64,000 nt of DNA from Chromatiales bacterium (lineage in GTDB: Bacteria; Pseudomonadota; Gammaproteobacteria; Chromatiales; Chromatiaceae). A program made the translations under genes and the position numbers. The stretch covers positions 1-64,000 of the forward strand of contig JANQLO010000049.1 of assembly GCA_028280505.1 (NCBI GenBank), written 5' to 3'. Under the pieces are notes generated by a model that did no database searches, had not been told where the DNA came from, and saw nothing but the letters and a program-made list of their open reading frames with translations. Below are positions 56,701 through 63,408 of the stretch, piece by piece. Positions within the stretch are counted from its first letter, which is position 1. Each line of letters starts with the position of its first letter.

Positions 56701-57447
56701 GCTTTTGTGTTCCATGCCTCGGACGGTGATCTCGGCGCCTATCTGACGCTGGCGAAACATCTGAATCTCGAAGTCTTCGGGCTTCAGGCTCCACCAGTGT
56801 TGCAAGCGGAGAGCCTGAGTGATCTCACGTCCGACTATGTGACGGCCATTCGCCGACAACAACCGATGGGGCCTTATACCTTGATCGGCTGGTCTTACGG
56901 CGCCTTTGTCGCCGCCGAGGCCGCGCGCGTTTTGCGCAACGGCGGCGCCCCGGTCGTGTTGGCGCTGATCGATCCGGTCTGCCGCGCCGACTTCGCTTTT
57001 GAGGACCGTAGCGCGCTGCTTCGTTTACTCGCTGAAGGGCGGCGCCAGGTTCCACTCCCGGACGACCTGGAACGGCTTGATCCGGACGAACAGATCACCT
57101 GTTTCATCCGCAACGCGGTAGACGTCGGCGTACTGCCCGATGTGCCCGGCCGGGAACAGGCCCGTCGCTGGATTGATCGTATCGCCGGGCTGCTGGAGCT
57201 GTTGGCCAGCCATCCGGCACCGCAGCATCTGCCAATACCATGCCTGTGGCTGAGTGCGGCCCGGCGTCCGTCTCGCTGGACGCCCGCCGAATTCGACTGG
57301 ACACCTTGGGTCTCGCAAGCCGAGCGGCACACTCTCGACGCGGATCACTGGCAAATGGTCATGGATGAGGCGGTAGCGACTAGCACCGCAGAGTTGCTGC
57401 GCCAATGGCGGCAATGCCACATCAAGAAAGAGAGATGCATCGCATGA
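47782..57447 (+). CDS. irp1: HMWP1-like PKS/NRPS hybrid (KS-AT-MT-KR-ACP-Cy-MT-PCP-TE)
   Basis: 3221 residues, against 3163 in Yersinia HMWP1, same order. KS (Cys197 in TACSSS; EAHGTGTPLGDP); AT (Ser646 in GHSVGE) for malonyl; C-methyltransferase with VLEVGGGTGG at 1104; KR with TGAFGGLG at 1586, where the usual catalytic Tyr appears as His1727 (GQGAHAFAS); ACP Ser1884; Cy3 from 1948 (DLLMFD); second methyltransferase ILEIGAGTGS at 2635; PCP Ser2914; TE Ser3038 in GWSYG. Expected to add a dimethylated malonyl unit, cyclise a third Cys, methylate it and release the siderophore. The start at 47782 overlaps the MFS stop. Confidence 0.95.
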   Translation: MSECCMQACAQPDFDTLVASHYPDCEPVAVIGHACRFPESDDSEAFWRHLVEGREFSRRFSRQALLDAGLPAATVDAPNFVAVGSVVHDADAFDAELFGYSRQEAESIDPQQRLFLHIVWHALEQAGYAPRNVPHKTGVFGSARISTYPGREPLRIAEVAQVKGLQSLMGNDKDYVATRAAYKLNLRGPAISVQTACSSSLVAVHMACESLRAGECDMAVAGGVAVSFPQQAGYLHQPGMIFSPDGRCRPFDAEAQGTFAGNGAGVVVLRRLADALRDGDPVVAVVSGSAVNNDGAQKAGYTAPSVAGQREVIREALALAGVESGRIGLIEAHGTGTPLGDPIEVEALRAVFHRRGEGPPCALGSVKSNMGHLDTAAGIASLLKAILAVERGMIPPSLHFRSPNPALRLDESPFHIPTQAQPWNEPVRLAGVSSFGIGGTNCHLVVASLPDELRASCAEADASQNGVSPTPGALLFSAASESSLRRLAGAYAEFLRHSASSDLAYTARHGRHLDLAFRLAVPLCEETAAALAACAAGEEDMLVYYGNGEPGRQAWLFTGQGSHWPGMADALYTASPAFAASLDHCLAACEAEAPLDPPLREAVLGERGDLLERMEYAQPAIVAFELAMAAHWDSRGLKPGLVLGHSVGEFAAAVVAGHYAAEPVMRLVRLRGALMDRCSGGAMLAAFADEETLLPLAQRAGLDLAAWNGERHLVFSGERDAVEALAAALDERAIRYSRLAVTGGAHSRLLDPILDAFQSEAAALQAAPGRIPLISTLSGELVDAEAFNSSHYWRRHMREPVRFVQALRTAIALDVGVFLELGPDAPLTGIGLREAPDMATWIASARRHQPAMAQLEKALLQLYAAGVELQWETLLPAKGRKIHAPLYPFDSQRYWRETEPAAIPTQLCADDAVEGGREVATRAAAELDLPRLEALYVCVAKLHAIYVDALVRRCVGARIEQGVTVLDVLRGGRLLPRHRQLLTRLLNACTEDGYYGCDGERYVSANDVPHASCAALLDELRGYCEGLDVIAETVARAGEHLHAMMSGEIEPVAVIFPEGASGGVEVLYQDFSFGRYFNRIAAGTVAGLMRERQSQGRQRLPYRVLEVGGGTGGTTSRLLPELAGESTVQYDFTDISAMFTRRAEQKFAAYDFLTYRELDLQKDAPAQGFATGSYDLIVAANVIHATQHIGRTLANLYPLLRPGGRLLMREITRPMRLFDFVFGPLVAPLHDEEARGGELFLTTEHWKEQCLAVGFERVDWLPDDGTPTSEISEHIILATVPGNPMPAAPSLEVETHDSLLGQPLTDDGCYLADWSDCAGRQERWGARIRDALTELSLRHGSGRAPIPTGVPEVPPWLSIVRIRCQAAPFSEPCVGIEARDVDGNWQPIVTTRAPAFDIPAPVPVPGTHYDWEWSPANKASVVERDVELRGDTSGVAEVLEAAGVHLSANAPWILLILSRVDDDPLPLADELVTVLSGDEQKPLVVVTRSAWRIRPDDPVDPAHHAIWGLLRVAAAEQSERGISVIDMDAHADWEAILPGLAAANAGHRWVAVRDGRALVPRLTVRQYTVSAMPADSMPGYGWHLVTGAFGGLGQLSVQWLANRGVRKIALLAPRARPDWQDFQRTMAERHGCRLHWVQCDVSDSAQLTRALQQLQDDGGICGAIHAAGVLHDMPLAKLDRVRLAQIFAVKARAARQLYDGLQAQHGRYLLLYSSAAAPLGAAGQGAHAFASAYLDGLAFAHRDSTLPTVVSIAWGAWGETGRAADPVLKEKLAAGGMGLLDSAEGLWHLEQAVMRGAPYRLAMRIIPERLDAARRELLAPVSVVDAHVEPSVPSAPIPVLSEEERHDVDAVAAWLTVRIASQLRLDDPAGLSAQRDLMQLGLDSLLFLELSSDIERRLGIRLDAERAYRDLTVAGLSRLIVESASSVQAVQATTEVLCHDADGRHHPFPLTPIQHAYWMGRTELIEYGGVACHVLFEWDKRHAEFDLERFERAWNALVRRHDMLRMVVDADGRQRILPDVPFYRSERRDLRRLSPDQRERALEETRQALSYRVLPADQWPLFELVVSELDEQHYRLHMNLDLLMFDVQSFKIMMDDLATAYRGEQLEPLPITFRDYVLAELERHQEDAWQASWRYWQERLAELPPAPRLPLVAERPSGRPHFTTYQARLDKEAWTGLKREWQAWGVTPSAALLTLFAHILERWCRQPEFTLNLTFFDRQPVHPQVRQLIGDFTSVLLIDFDLGTPRPLRHSIERTQQRLWQRLAHSRVNGVDLMRELGKGRTQHRQPLMPVVFTSMLGMSLDGLAIDQAMTSLLGDPVHVFTQTPQVWLDHQVMEIDGDLVFSWYCMDDVLAEGAERTMFEDYRAMLQAVAARPELMSRDGLSKLGDDSNERPLARWHWSLGTGAADTDLRDIEAALRARADVCRAEAVPAVDDGGPLEVKVVAADSAVSVSGSLPCDPGSLEPLDATTLEELESAWCWLEARALRGIADTLRGHGLFEREGQSHELDDVQARLHALPQYRRLVYQWLRMLSDHGWLREEDDTFVSTRPLSEVPETAGSLPEADWCRTIARYLETCVTRHAALLNGSQSPLELLFADDGVIANAFYSDNPAARCLNANAARVAHALAANTSGLRILEIGAGTGSATAHLIAALKDSLETYRFTDVSPLFLDDARQRFSGIAEVEYDLLDINRPLDFHLHPDAGYDLIVAGQVMHDAQHVVRSLNRLRLLLRPGGRLLMIEATERDSVLQVASVGFIESLGTYADLRTVDDKPMLDLPMWRTVLEQAGFALELTWPEQDHTSMRQHLLVARAVRRGRLRVDEIEHELRTRFGDALPAFFVRQYERLDVDDDSSTRPAPADSSTAASEADESQQRHVADNEGDRRVVEREVAALWQALLARPIQRDSDFFQCGGDSLIATRMVARLNRMGLRDASLQSLFANPTLAGFCAMLGSPIDTASPGPLIPLAKGNEEGSAFVFHASDGDLGAYLTLAKHLNLEVFGLQAPPVLQAESLSDLTSDYVTAIRRQQPMGPYTLIGWSYGAFVAAEAARVLRNGGAPVVLALIDPVCRADFAFEDRSALLRLLAEGRRQVPLPDDLERLDPDEQITCFIRNAVDVGVLPDVPGREQARRWIDRIAGLLELLASHPAPQHLPIPCLWLSAARRPSRWTPAEFDWTPWVSQAERHTLDADHWQMVMDEAVATSTAELLRQWRQCHIKKERCIA

Positions 57448-58574
57448 AGCTTTCCGACACGAACCCGCGGCGCGTCCTCGTCGCCGGTGCCAAATTCGGA
57501 GAGACGTACCTCAATGCGTTCCTGCGGCCTCAGCCCGGCCTGGAGTTGGCCGGCCTGCTGGCGACCGGTAGCACACGGGCGCAGCAACTGGCCCAGTCTT
57601 TCGGTATCCCGCTCTTTACCAGCTTGGAACAGGTCCCGGACGACATCGACATCGCATGCGTGGTCGTGCGGTCAACGGTGGTGGGTGGTCCCGGAACGGC
57701 ACTTGCGGAGGCATTTTTGCAACGGGGGATGCATGTGATACAGGAGCATCCCATGCACCCGGACGATGCCGCTCGCCTGCAGCGGTTGGCGGACGAGCGG
57801 GGATGCGCCTATTGGATCAACAGCTTCTATGCGCACACACCGGCCGGGCGGTGCTGGATCGAACGGGCACGCCACATACGGCGTTTGCTCAACGACGAGC
57901 CGGCGCACTTCGCCCATCTGACCACGAGCCGGCAATTACTTTTCTCCTCGCTCGATCTGCTGTTGCGGGCCTGCGGGGCGGACGATGCCAGTGTCGCAAC
58001 GGGAGAGAACGAGGAAGGGGAAGGGGTATTCGGACTCCTGCGCTTGGACCTTCCGGGCTGTCGGGCCGTATTGCGCTTGCAAACCTACATGGACCCCGAC
58101 GATCCGGACCTTCACAGTCTGATCATGCACCAGCTCACGCTGGGTTGGCCTTCAGGTTATCTTTCGCTGGAGGCCAGCTACGGACCGGTGCTCTGGACAT
58201 CGGCGTTGTATGACCCGCGGCACCGGCAAAATGAGCAAAGCCTCTACCGCAGTGTTTCCAGCGCTGACGACGACCACTTCTCCCGCCCCGGCACACTCAC
58301 GTTGCATCCGGCGCCGCCGGACTGGCGCCACGCCTTCGAAGTCGACGGTCCTGCCGGTGTGGGACGGGTGCTGCAGTCATTGAACCGGCATCTGGGTGGT
58401 GAAGCTTTGCCTGCGGAATTCCGGGCGAACCGCCAGTTGGCGTTGGCGCGACTGTGGCAGCAAACGCTGCGCCGTGCCGGTTCAGTCCGCCAGCGTGGCT
58501 TGTCTCCGCCGCACACCATCGATGCACAGGAATTGCTCGAACCGTCCTGCGTCGAAGCCGAACGGGAGGTGTGA
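57444..58574 (+). CDS. Thiazolinyl imine reductase, YbtU-like
   Basis: This 376-residue protein is a Gfo/Idh/MocA-type oxidoreductase. A Rossmann start (RRVLVAGAKFGETYLNAFLR) binds NADPH, and VIQEHPMHPDD replaces the family's usual EKP motif, as in YbtU/PchG. It reduces the central thiazoline to thiazolidine while the chain is bound to HMWP1. I chose the ATG at 57444, which overlaps the HMWP1 stop by four bases (ATGA) and gives a length close to YbtU (366). Confidence 0.92.
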   Translation: MKLSDTNPRRVLVAGAKFGETYLNAFLRPQPGLELAGLLATGSTRAQQLAQSFGIPLFTSLEQVPDDIDIACVVVRSTVVGGPGTALAEAFLQRGMHVIQEHPMHPDDAARLQRLADERGCAYWINSFYAHTPAGRCWIERARHIRRLLNDEPAHFAHLTTSRQLLFSSLDLLLRACGADDASVATGENEEGEGVFGLLRLDLPGCRAVLRLQTYMDPDDPDLHSLIMHQLTLGWPSGYLSLEASYGPVLWTSALYDPRHRQNEQSLYRSVSSADDDHFSRPGTLTLHPAPPDWRHAFEVDGPAGVGRVLQSLNRHLGGEALPAEFRANRQLALARLWQQTLRRAGSVRQRGLSPPHTIDAQELLEPSCVEAEREV

Positions 58575-58576
58575 CG

Positions 58577-59347
58577 ATGGTCGACATGTTGCGCACATGC
58601 CTGGCGGCGACGGACCCGGGTGCCTTGCACATCGTTCTTTGCCCGTTCGCCGGTGGCAGCAGTGGCGCTTTCCACGGCTGGGGCTCTGTCGAAGCTGCGG
58701 GTGTTAGCGTCTCGCTGGCGGTCTACCCCGGCCGGGATCACCGCATGGACGAACCTTGCGAAGCACGCGTCGTCGATCTCGCCGAACAACTTGTCGAGTC
58801 CCTCTACGTCGCCGGCATCGAGCCGTATAAAACTGTGCTTGCCGGCCACAGCATGGGCGCCCAGGTGGCTTTCGAGGCGTGCGCCCGCCTGGAGCAACGG
58901 GGCGAAGGCGCGGCCGGCCTCGTGTTGTCCGGCTGCCACGCGCCGCATATACGGGGACGTAGGGTGCTCAGCCATCTCGACGATGAGCGCTTCCTCGCGC
59001 AACTCATTGAAATTGGCGGTTGCAGCCCGGAATTGTTGGCGGATTTGGCATTGCGGACCGTTTTTCTTCCCATGCTAAGGGTCGATTTTCTCGCCACCGA
59101 GACCTACTACCGGCCGCGGCCATCGCAGCGGGAACGCCTGCGCACGCCGGCATTGCTCATCTATGGAAGCGGCGATGAAGAGGCATATCGTCACGAGGTG
59201 GCGGCCTGGACCGCTTGGCTGCGCGAAGCGGATGGCCCGGTCGCCATCGCAGGAGATCACTTTTACGTAACACAACGGCCACGGGCCTTTATCGGCCACA
59301 TCATGCGCCGTTTCGAATCACCCTCAATCAGCATTGACGTCAGGTGA
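58577..59347 (+). CDS. Type II (external) thioesterase, YbtT-like
   Basis: This 256-residue alpha/beta hydrolase opens with LCPFAGGSSGAFHGW and has the nucleophile Ser92 in AGHSMG, Asp in YGSGDEEAYRH and the catalytic His in AGDHFYVTQRP. External thioesterases clear misloaded carrier domains; YbtT is needed for full yersiniabactin production. GGGAGGTG precedes the ATG at 58577, two bases after the reductase stop. Confidence 0.93.
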   Translation: MVDMLRTCLAATDPGALHIVLCPFAGGSSGAFHGWGSVEAAGVSVSLAVYPGRDHRMDEPCEARVVDLAEQLVESLYVAGIEPYKTVLAGHSMGAQVAFEACARLEQRGEGAAGLVLSGCHAPHIRGRRVLSHLDDERFLAQLIEIGGCSPELLADLALRTVFLPMLRVDFLATETYYRPRPSQRERLRTPALLIYGSGDEEAYRHEVAAWTAWLREADGPVAIAGDHFYVTQRPRAFIGHIMRRFESPSISIDVR

Positions 59348-59352
59348 CCACC

Positions 59353-62300
59353 ATGGATGTACGTGTAAATTTCTCTACCCGACACTTCAGCTCGAACCAC
59401 GGCACGACTCATGCCCCTCTTGGGGATTGCTTGCGCCAGTGGGCGAACACCTACACATCGCGTACCGCCCTGGTCGACGGTGACGCGCGGATCTCGTTCT
59501 CCGAACTGGACCACCGCGTTGACCGCCTCGCGGCAGGGCTGCACGCGCGCGGACTTCGCGCGGGCGACCGGGCCATGGTGCAGTTGCCCAATAGCATCGG
59601 TTTTGTCACGGTTTGCTTCGCCCTGTTTCGCCTTGGTGTCATCCCCGTGCTTGCGATGCCCACGCAACGTTCGCACGACATCGACGCCTTGTGCCGTATT
59701 GCCGAGCCGGTGGCCTACTTCGTTCCGGACCTACTGAACGGCTTCGACTATCGGCCTATGGCCATGGAAATGATCCATGCACACGCCTCGCTCGGGACAG
59801 TGGTCTTCGATGGCGATCCCGGCGACCCGGCCCCCGATGCTTTGTCGCTGACGGCTTTGGATGCCGCACCGCGAGATTGGGTGACGCGGAACGTCGGTGA
59901 TGTCGCTTTGCTCCTTCTCTCGGGCGGAACCACCGGCACCCCGAAGCTGATTCCGCGCACCCATGCCGACTACGCTTACAACTTCACCGCGTCGGCCGAG
60001 CTCTGTGGATTGGGAAGCGATACCGTCTATCTCGCCGTCTTGCCGATCGCCCATAATTTCGCCTTGGCCTGCCCTGGAATTCTGGGAACTCTGGCGAGCG
60101 GGGGGAGTGTCGTGCTATCCCGTACCGCGAGCGCCGACGAGGTAATGCCTTTGATCGAGCGGGAGCGCGTGACTCACCTCGCCTTGGTGCCCCCGTTGGC
60201 GCAATTATGGCTTCAGGCGCGTGAATGGGAGGACAGTGACCTATCAAGCCTGCGCCTTGTGCAGGTCGGCGGATCTCGACTGGAACCCCCCCTCGCACGG
60301 CAGTTGCCGGAGGTGCTGGGTTGCCGGTTGCAGCAAGTGTTTGGCATGGCCGAGGGACTGCTTTGCTACACGCGCCTCGATGATCCGAAAGACACGGTCA
60401 TTCATACCCAAGGGCGCCCGCTGTCGCCGCACGACGAGCTCCGCATCGTGGACGAGCATGGCCGGGATGTGCCGGACGGCGAAACCGGGCAGCTCCTCGC
60501 GCGTGGCCCTTACACTATTCGCGGCTACTATCGCGCACCGGAACAAAACGCCATCAGCTTCACGGACGATGGTTACTATCGCACGGGCGATCGGGTTCGC
60601 CGTGACCAAGCGGGTAATCTGATCGTCGAAGGGCGCATCAAGGAGCAGATCAACCGTGGCGGCGAGAAGATCTCCGCAGCCGAAGTGGAACTGATGCTCA
60701 ATGAGCTGCCCGGTGTGGCTACGGCCGTGGTGGTCGGGGCACCGGACCCGCTGCTGGGTGAGCGGATTTGCGTGTTCGTGCAGCCGAATGACCTCTTTTC
60801 CGACGCCGATACTCTGACGCGGACGCTTCGTGAGCGTGGGTTAAGCGAGTTCAAGCTGCCGGACCAGGTCGAAACCATCTCACACTGGCCTCTCACCGCA
60901 GTGGGAAAGATCGATAAGCAGCGGCTGGTCGTGATGGCCCAGGAGCGACGCGTGGGCACGCCTGCGGTGGAAGCCAGCTATACCGAGCGTCGCCTGGCGG
61001 TGTCGAGCGCGCCGATGGAGCTGTCGGCCAAGCTGGCATCTTGTTTTTCACGCGAAAATTACACGTTGTATGAACGCGGCAACGAATGGAGCATCGGGTT
61101 AGACTCGGCTTTGGACGTGGTTGTCGAAGCCAATGGCACGGTTCGCCGCAGCGACGGGGCGTCGTGGCGAACCATGTCGCCGTGCGAAGGTGTCGCGAAA
61201 GCGCTTTTGGGCATCCCGTTCAAGGATTGGCGCGCGTATGGTCGCGCCGAGTTCGAATTGGCGTATCTGATTCACGGCGTCGACGGTCCGAAGGGAGACC
61301 ACGCGCTGTTGAAGTTGTCGATTCCTCGTAGCGAGATTCGTCTGACCGCCGGGGAGGTGTTGATCCGTGCCCTGGATCCCACCGAACTGATAGCACTGGT
61401 GGAACTGGTGGAGGCGCTGGACGCTACGGGTGAGCCGGAGACCGGCGAGCCTGTTGACAGCACTTGGGACACGGGTGTCGAGCGGGCATACAAAGAGCGG
61501 GTCGCTTCGGCCGTTGACGAGATACGGGCCCATGACTACCAGAAGGTCATCCTTTCCCGCAGCGTTGAACTTCCGGTACCCATCGACATGGTGTCCAGCT
61601 ATCTTGAAGGGCGGCGCGCCAACACACCGGCGCGCTCGTTTCTCCTGCGCGATGGTGACTTCGAATCCTATGGTTTCAGTCCCGAGACAGTCATCGAGGT
61701 CGATGACCGGGGTTGGGCATCCACGCAACCGCTCGCCGGTACACGTGCGCTGTCGGGAGATGCCATCGAGGACGAACGCCTCGAAAGCGAGTTGCTCTCG
61801 GACGAGAAGGAGATTGCCGAACATGCCGTCTCCGTGAAGCTGGCGCTGGCTGAAATGGCCGCGGTGTGCGCGCCGGATTCCCTGGGTGTGAGCGAGTTCA
61901 TGGCCATCTACCGCAGGGGCAGCGTGCGGCACCTTGCTTCGCGGGTGACCGGGCTTCTGGCCGTCGACTTTACAGCTTGGAGAGCTTTCGAAAAGCTGTT
62001 CCCGGCCGTCACGGCGTCGGGTATTCCCAAGCGCGAAGCGCTGGATAGTATTCGGCGCCACGAACAACAGCCGCGTGGTCTTTACAGCGGTTGCGTCATG
62101 ATGATCAATAGCGACGGTGCCTTGGACGCTGCGCTGGTGCTCCGCTCGGCCTATCGCGATCGGGATCGCTGCTGGCTTCAGGCCGGTGCTGGACTGGTAT
62201 CGTCATCAACGCCAGAGCGGGAATGGACGGAGACTTGCGAGAAGTTGGCCTCGGTATCCTCCCATTTGCGTGCACTGCCTTGCGGGCCGTCGTCCGTCGA

Positions 62301-62370
62301 TGGGGCGGAACATCCGAACAAGGCTGCAACGTCCTATCGGATCGAGAGTGAAAAGCCGGTGATGGGGTAG
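59353..62370 (+). CDS. Salicyl-AMP ligase fused to salicylate synthase (YbtE-YbtS fusion)
   Basis: 1005 residues. Residues about 1-535 are a stand-alone-type aryl-AMP ligase: LSGGTTGTPKLIPRTH at 189, VFGMAEGLLCYTRLDDP, YYRTGDRVRRD and A10 GKIDKQR with Lys519. It activates salicylate for the ArCP. Residues about 555-1000 are a chorismate-utilising salicylate synthase (Irp9/MbtI type): HDYQKVILSRSVELP with Lys731, EIAEHAVSVKLALAEM, VRHLASRVTGLL, ASGIPKREALD and AGAGLVSSSTPEREW. It converts chorismate through isochorismate to salicylate and pyruvate. The frame is continuous with a short linker. Start: AGGTGA sits before the ATG at 59353; a GTG at 59344 is the alternative. Confidence 0.93.
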   Translation: MDVRVNFSTRHFSSNHGTTHAPLGDCLRQWANTYTSRTALVDGDARISFSELDHRVDRLAAGLHARGLRAGDRAMVQLPNSIGFVTVCFALFRLGVIPVLAMPTQRSHDIDALCRIAEPVAYFVPDLLNGFDYRPMAMEMIHAHASLGTVVFDGDPGDPAPDALSLTALDAAPRDWVTRNVGDVALLLLSGGTTGTPKLIPRTHADYAYNFTASAELCGLGSDTVYLAVLPIAHNFALACPGILGTLASGGSVVLSRTASADEVMPLIERERVTHLALVPPLAQLWLQAREWEDSDLSSLRLVQVGGSRLEPPLARQLPEVLGCRLQQVFGMAEGLLCYTRLDDPKDTVIHTQGRPLSPHDELRIVDEHGRDVPDGETGQLLARGPYTIRGYYRAPEQNAISFTDDGYYRTGDRVRRDQAGNLIVEGRIKEQINRGGEKISAAEVELMLNELPGVATAVVVGAPDPLLGERICVFVQPNDLFSDADTLTRTLRERGLSEFKLPDQVETISHWPLTAVGKIDKQRLVVMAQERRVGTPAVEASYTERRLAVSSAPMELSAKLASCFSRENYTLYERGNEWSIGLDSALDVVVEANGTVRRSDGASWRTMSPCEGVAKALLGIPFKDWRAYGRAEFELAYLIHGVDGPKGDHALLKLSIPRSEIRLTAGEVLIRALDPTELIALVELVEALDATGEPETGEPVDSTWDTGVERAYKERVASAVDEIRAHDYQKVILSRSVELPVPIDMVSSYLEGRRANTPARSFLLRDGDFESYGFSPETVIEVDDRGWASTQPLAGTRALSGDAIEDERLESELLSDEKEIAEHAVSVKLALAEMAAVCAPDSLGVSEFMAIYRRGSVRHLASRVTGLLAVDFTAWRAFEKLFPAVTASGIPKREALDSIRRHEQQPRGLYSGCVMMINSDGALDAALVLRSAYRDRDRCWLQAGAGLVSSSTPEREWTETCEKLASVSSHLRALPCGPSSVDGAEHPNKAATSYRIESEKPVMG

Positions 62371-62414
62371 TGGCAACTTTTCCGTCGCATATTGATTGCG
62401 GTCTGTTACGCGGG

Positions 62415-63086
62415 TTAGGAGGGAAGACACGCCAGGGAGTAGACATGCGCGTCGCGGATGGTGTGGCGCACGATCAACTCGAATCCCTCCGGCAGTTGTT
62501 CGCTCCATGGTTTGCTGAGCCGCAGTCGCAAACCGTTGCCCTCGATCCCCTGAGTGTGCGCTGCAGTGAAATCATGAAACCGCCGTGTCTCGGGATACAG
62601 CGCCTTGAACAAAGCTTCCTTGGCGGAGAACAACAGCGTTACGCGCCAGTCACGTGGCAGGTCGCTAAGACGTTCGAGTTCGCCTGGGCGGGCCACGGTG
62701 GACGCAATGTCCGCCGCCAGTGCGGCGTCAACCAGCGGTTCCATGTCCACGCCGAGCGCCCGGCACGAGGAAGAATGTGTTGCCACGGCGACGGCGCCGA
62801 AACGACTGTGGCTGATACTGCCAAGCCATCCGTCCGGCCACACCGGCAGGCGATTTTCACCAATTGGCAACCAGCCGTTGCCGGCGTGACCGGCGCAGGC
62901 CAGCGCGCGCGCAGCGCAATGGCGTCCGGCGAGAAATTCTCGCCGCCGCTTGGCAACGGCTCGGCGAAGATCCGCCGGCAGACGGGATTCAAACGCCGAC
63001 GATTCCGTCTTCGCATCGATAGGCATCGCATGAAGGCCTATCGACGGGGTCAATCCAAGTTGAGCGGCAAGCGAGTGGGGTTCCAC
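62415..63086 (-). CDS. 4'-phosphopantetheinyl transferase, EntD/YbtD-like
   Basis: This 223-residue enzyme has the EntD-type motifs: KRRREFLAGRHCAARAL near 47, GSISHSRFGAVAVAT near 89, GVDMEP (Asp114, Glu116) and FSAKEALFKALYP (Lys156, Glu157) for Mg and CoA. It converts the apo ArCP, PCP and ACP domains of the neighbouring synthetases to holo form. It converges on the operon end with 44 bp between stops. In Yersinia the equivalent, YbtD, lies outside the island; here it is clustered. Confidence 0.93.
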   Translation of the reverse strand: MEPHSLAAQLGLTPSIGLHAMPIDAKTESSAFESRLPADLRRAVAKRRREFLAGRHCAARALACAGHAGNGWLPIGENRLPVWPDGWLGSISHSRFGAVAVATHSSSCRALGVDMEPLVDAALAADIASTVARPGELERLSDLPRDWRVTLLFSAKEALFKALYPETRRFHDFTAAHTQGIEGNGLRLRLSKPWSEQLPEGFELIVRHTIRDAHVYSLACLPS

Positions 63087-63408
63087 GATATTTGATCCGA
63101 ATTCAGTGCGATGCGAAGAAGGATGACTGCGACTTTTTCGTTAGCCGGTGTTTCCAACCGCCCGCGGGCAGTTATAGCAAGGGTTAAATGAATAAATAGC
63201 CGATATATAGTTTTATGCGCGAAACAGCGTATAAACCTCAATATGCGATTTCCTATGGCCAAATAACTAGGGTTTGATCGAGCTGGACAAAAAACGGATC
63301 AAGTCATGATAAAGAAAAGCGGTTTGAATCGGTAGTTTGTGGTGTCCGTTAAGAAAGAGAGTGTATCGCGGATTTTTGTGTGTAATAAAAACCAGGTGGA
63401 AGGAAGAT
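63087..63408. other. AT-rich intergenic region right of the siderophore locus
   Basis: Base composition becomes visibly AT-richer than in the siderophore genes. No supported gene, terminator or repeat is seen. It must hold the promoter of the phosphopantetheinyl transferase (minus strand) and probably that of the methyltransferase (plus strand). Confidence 0.4.
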
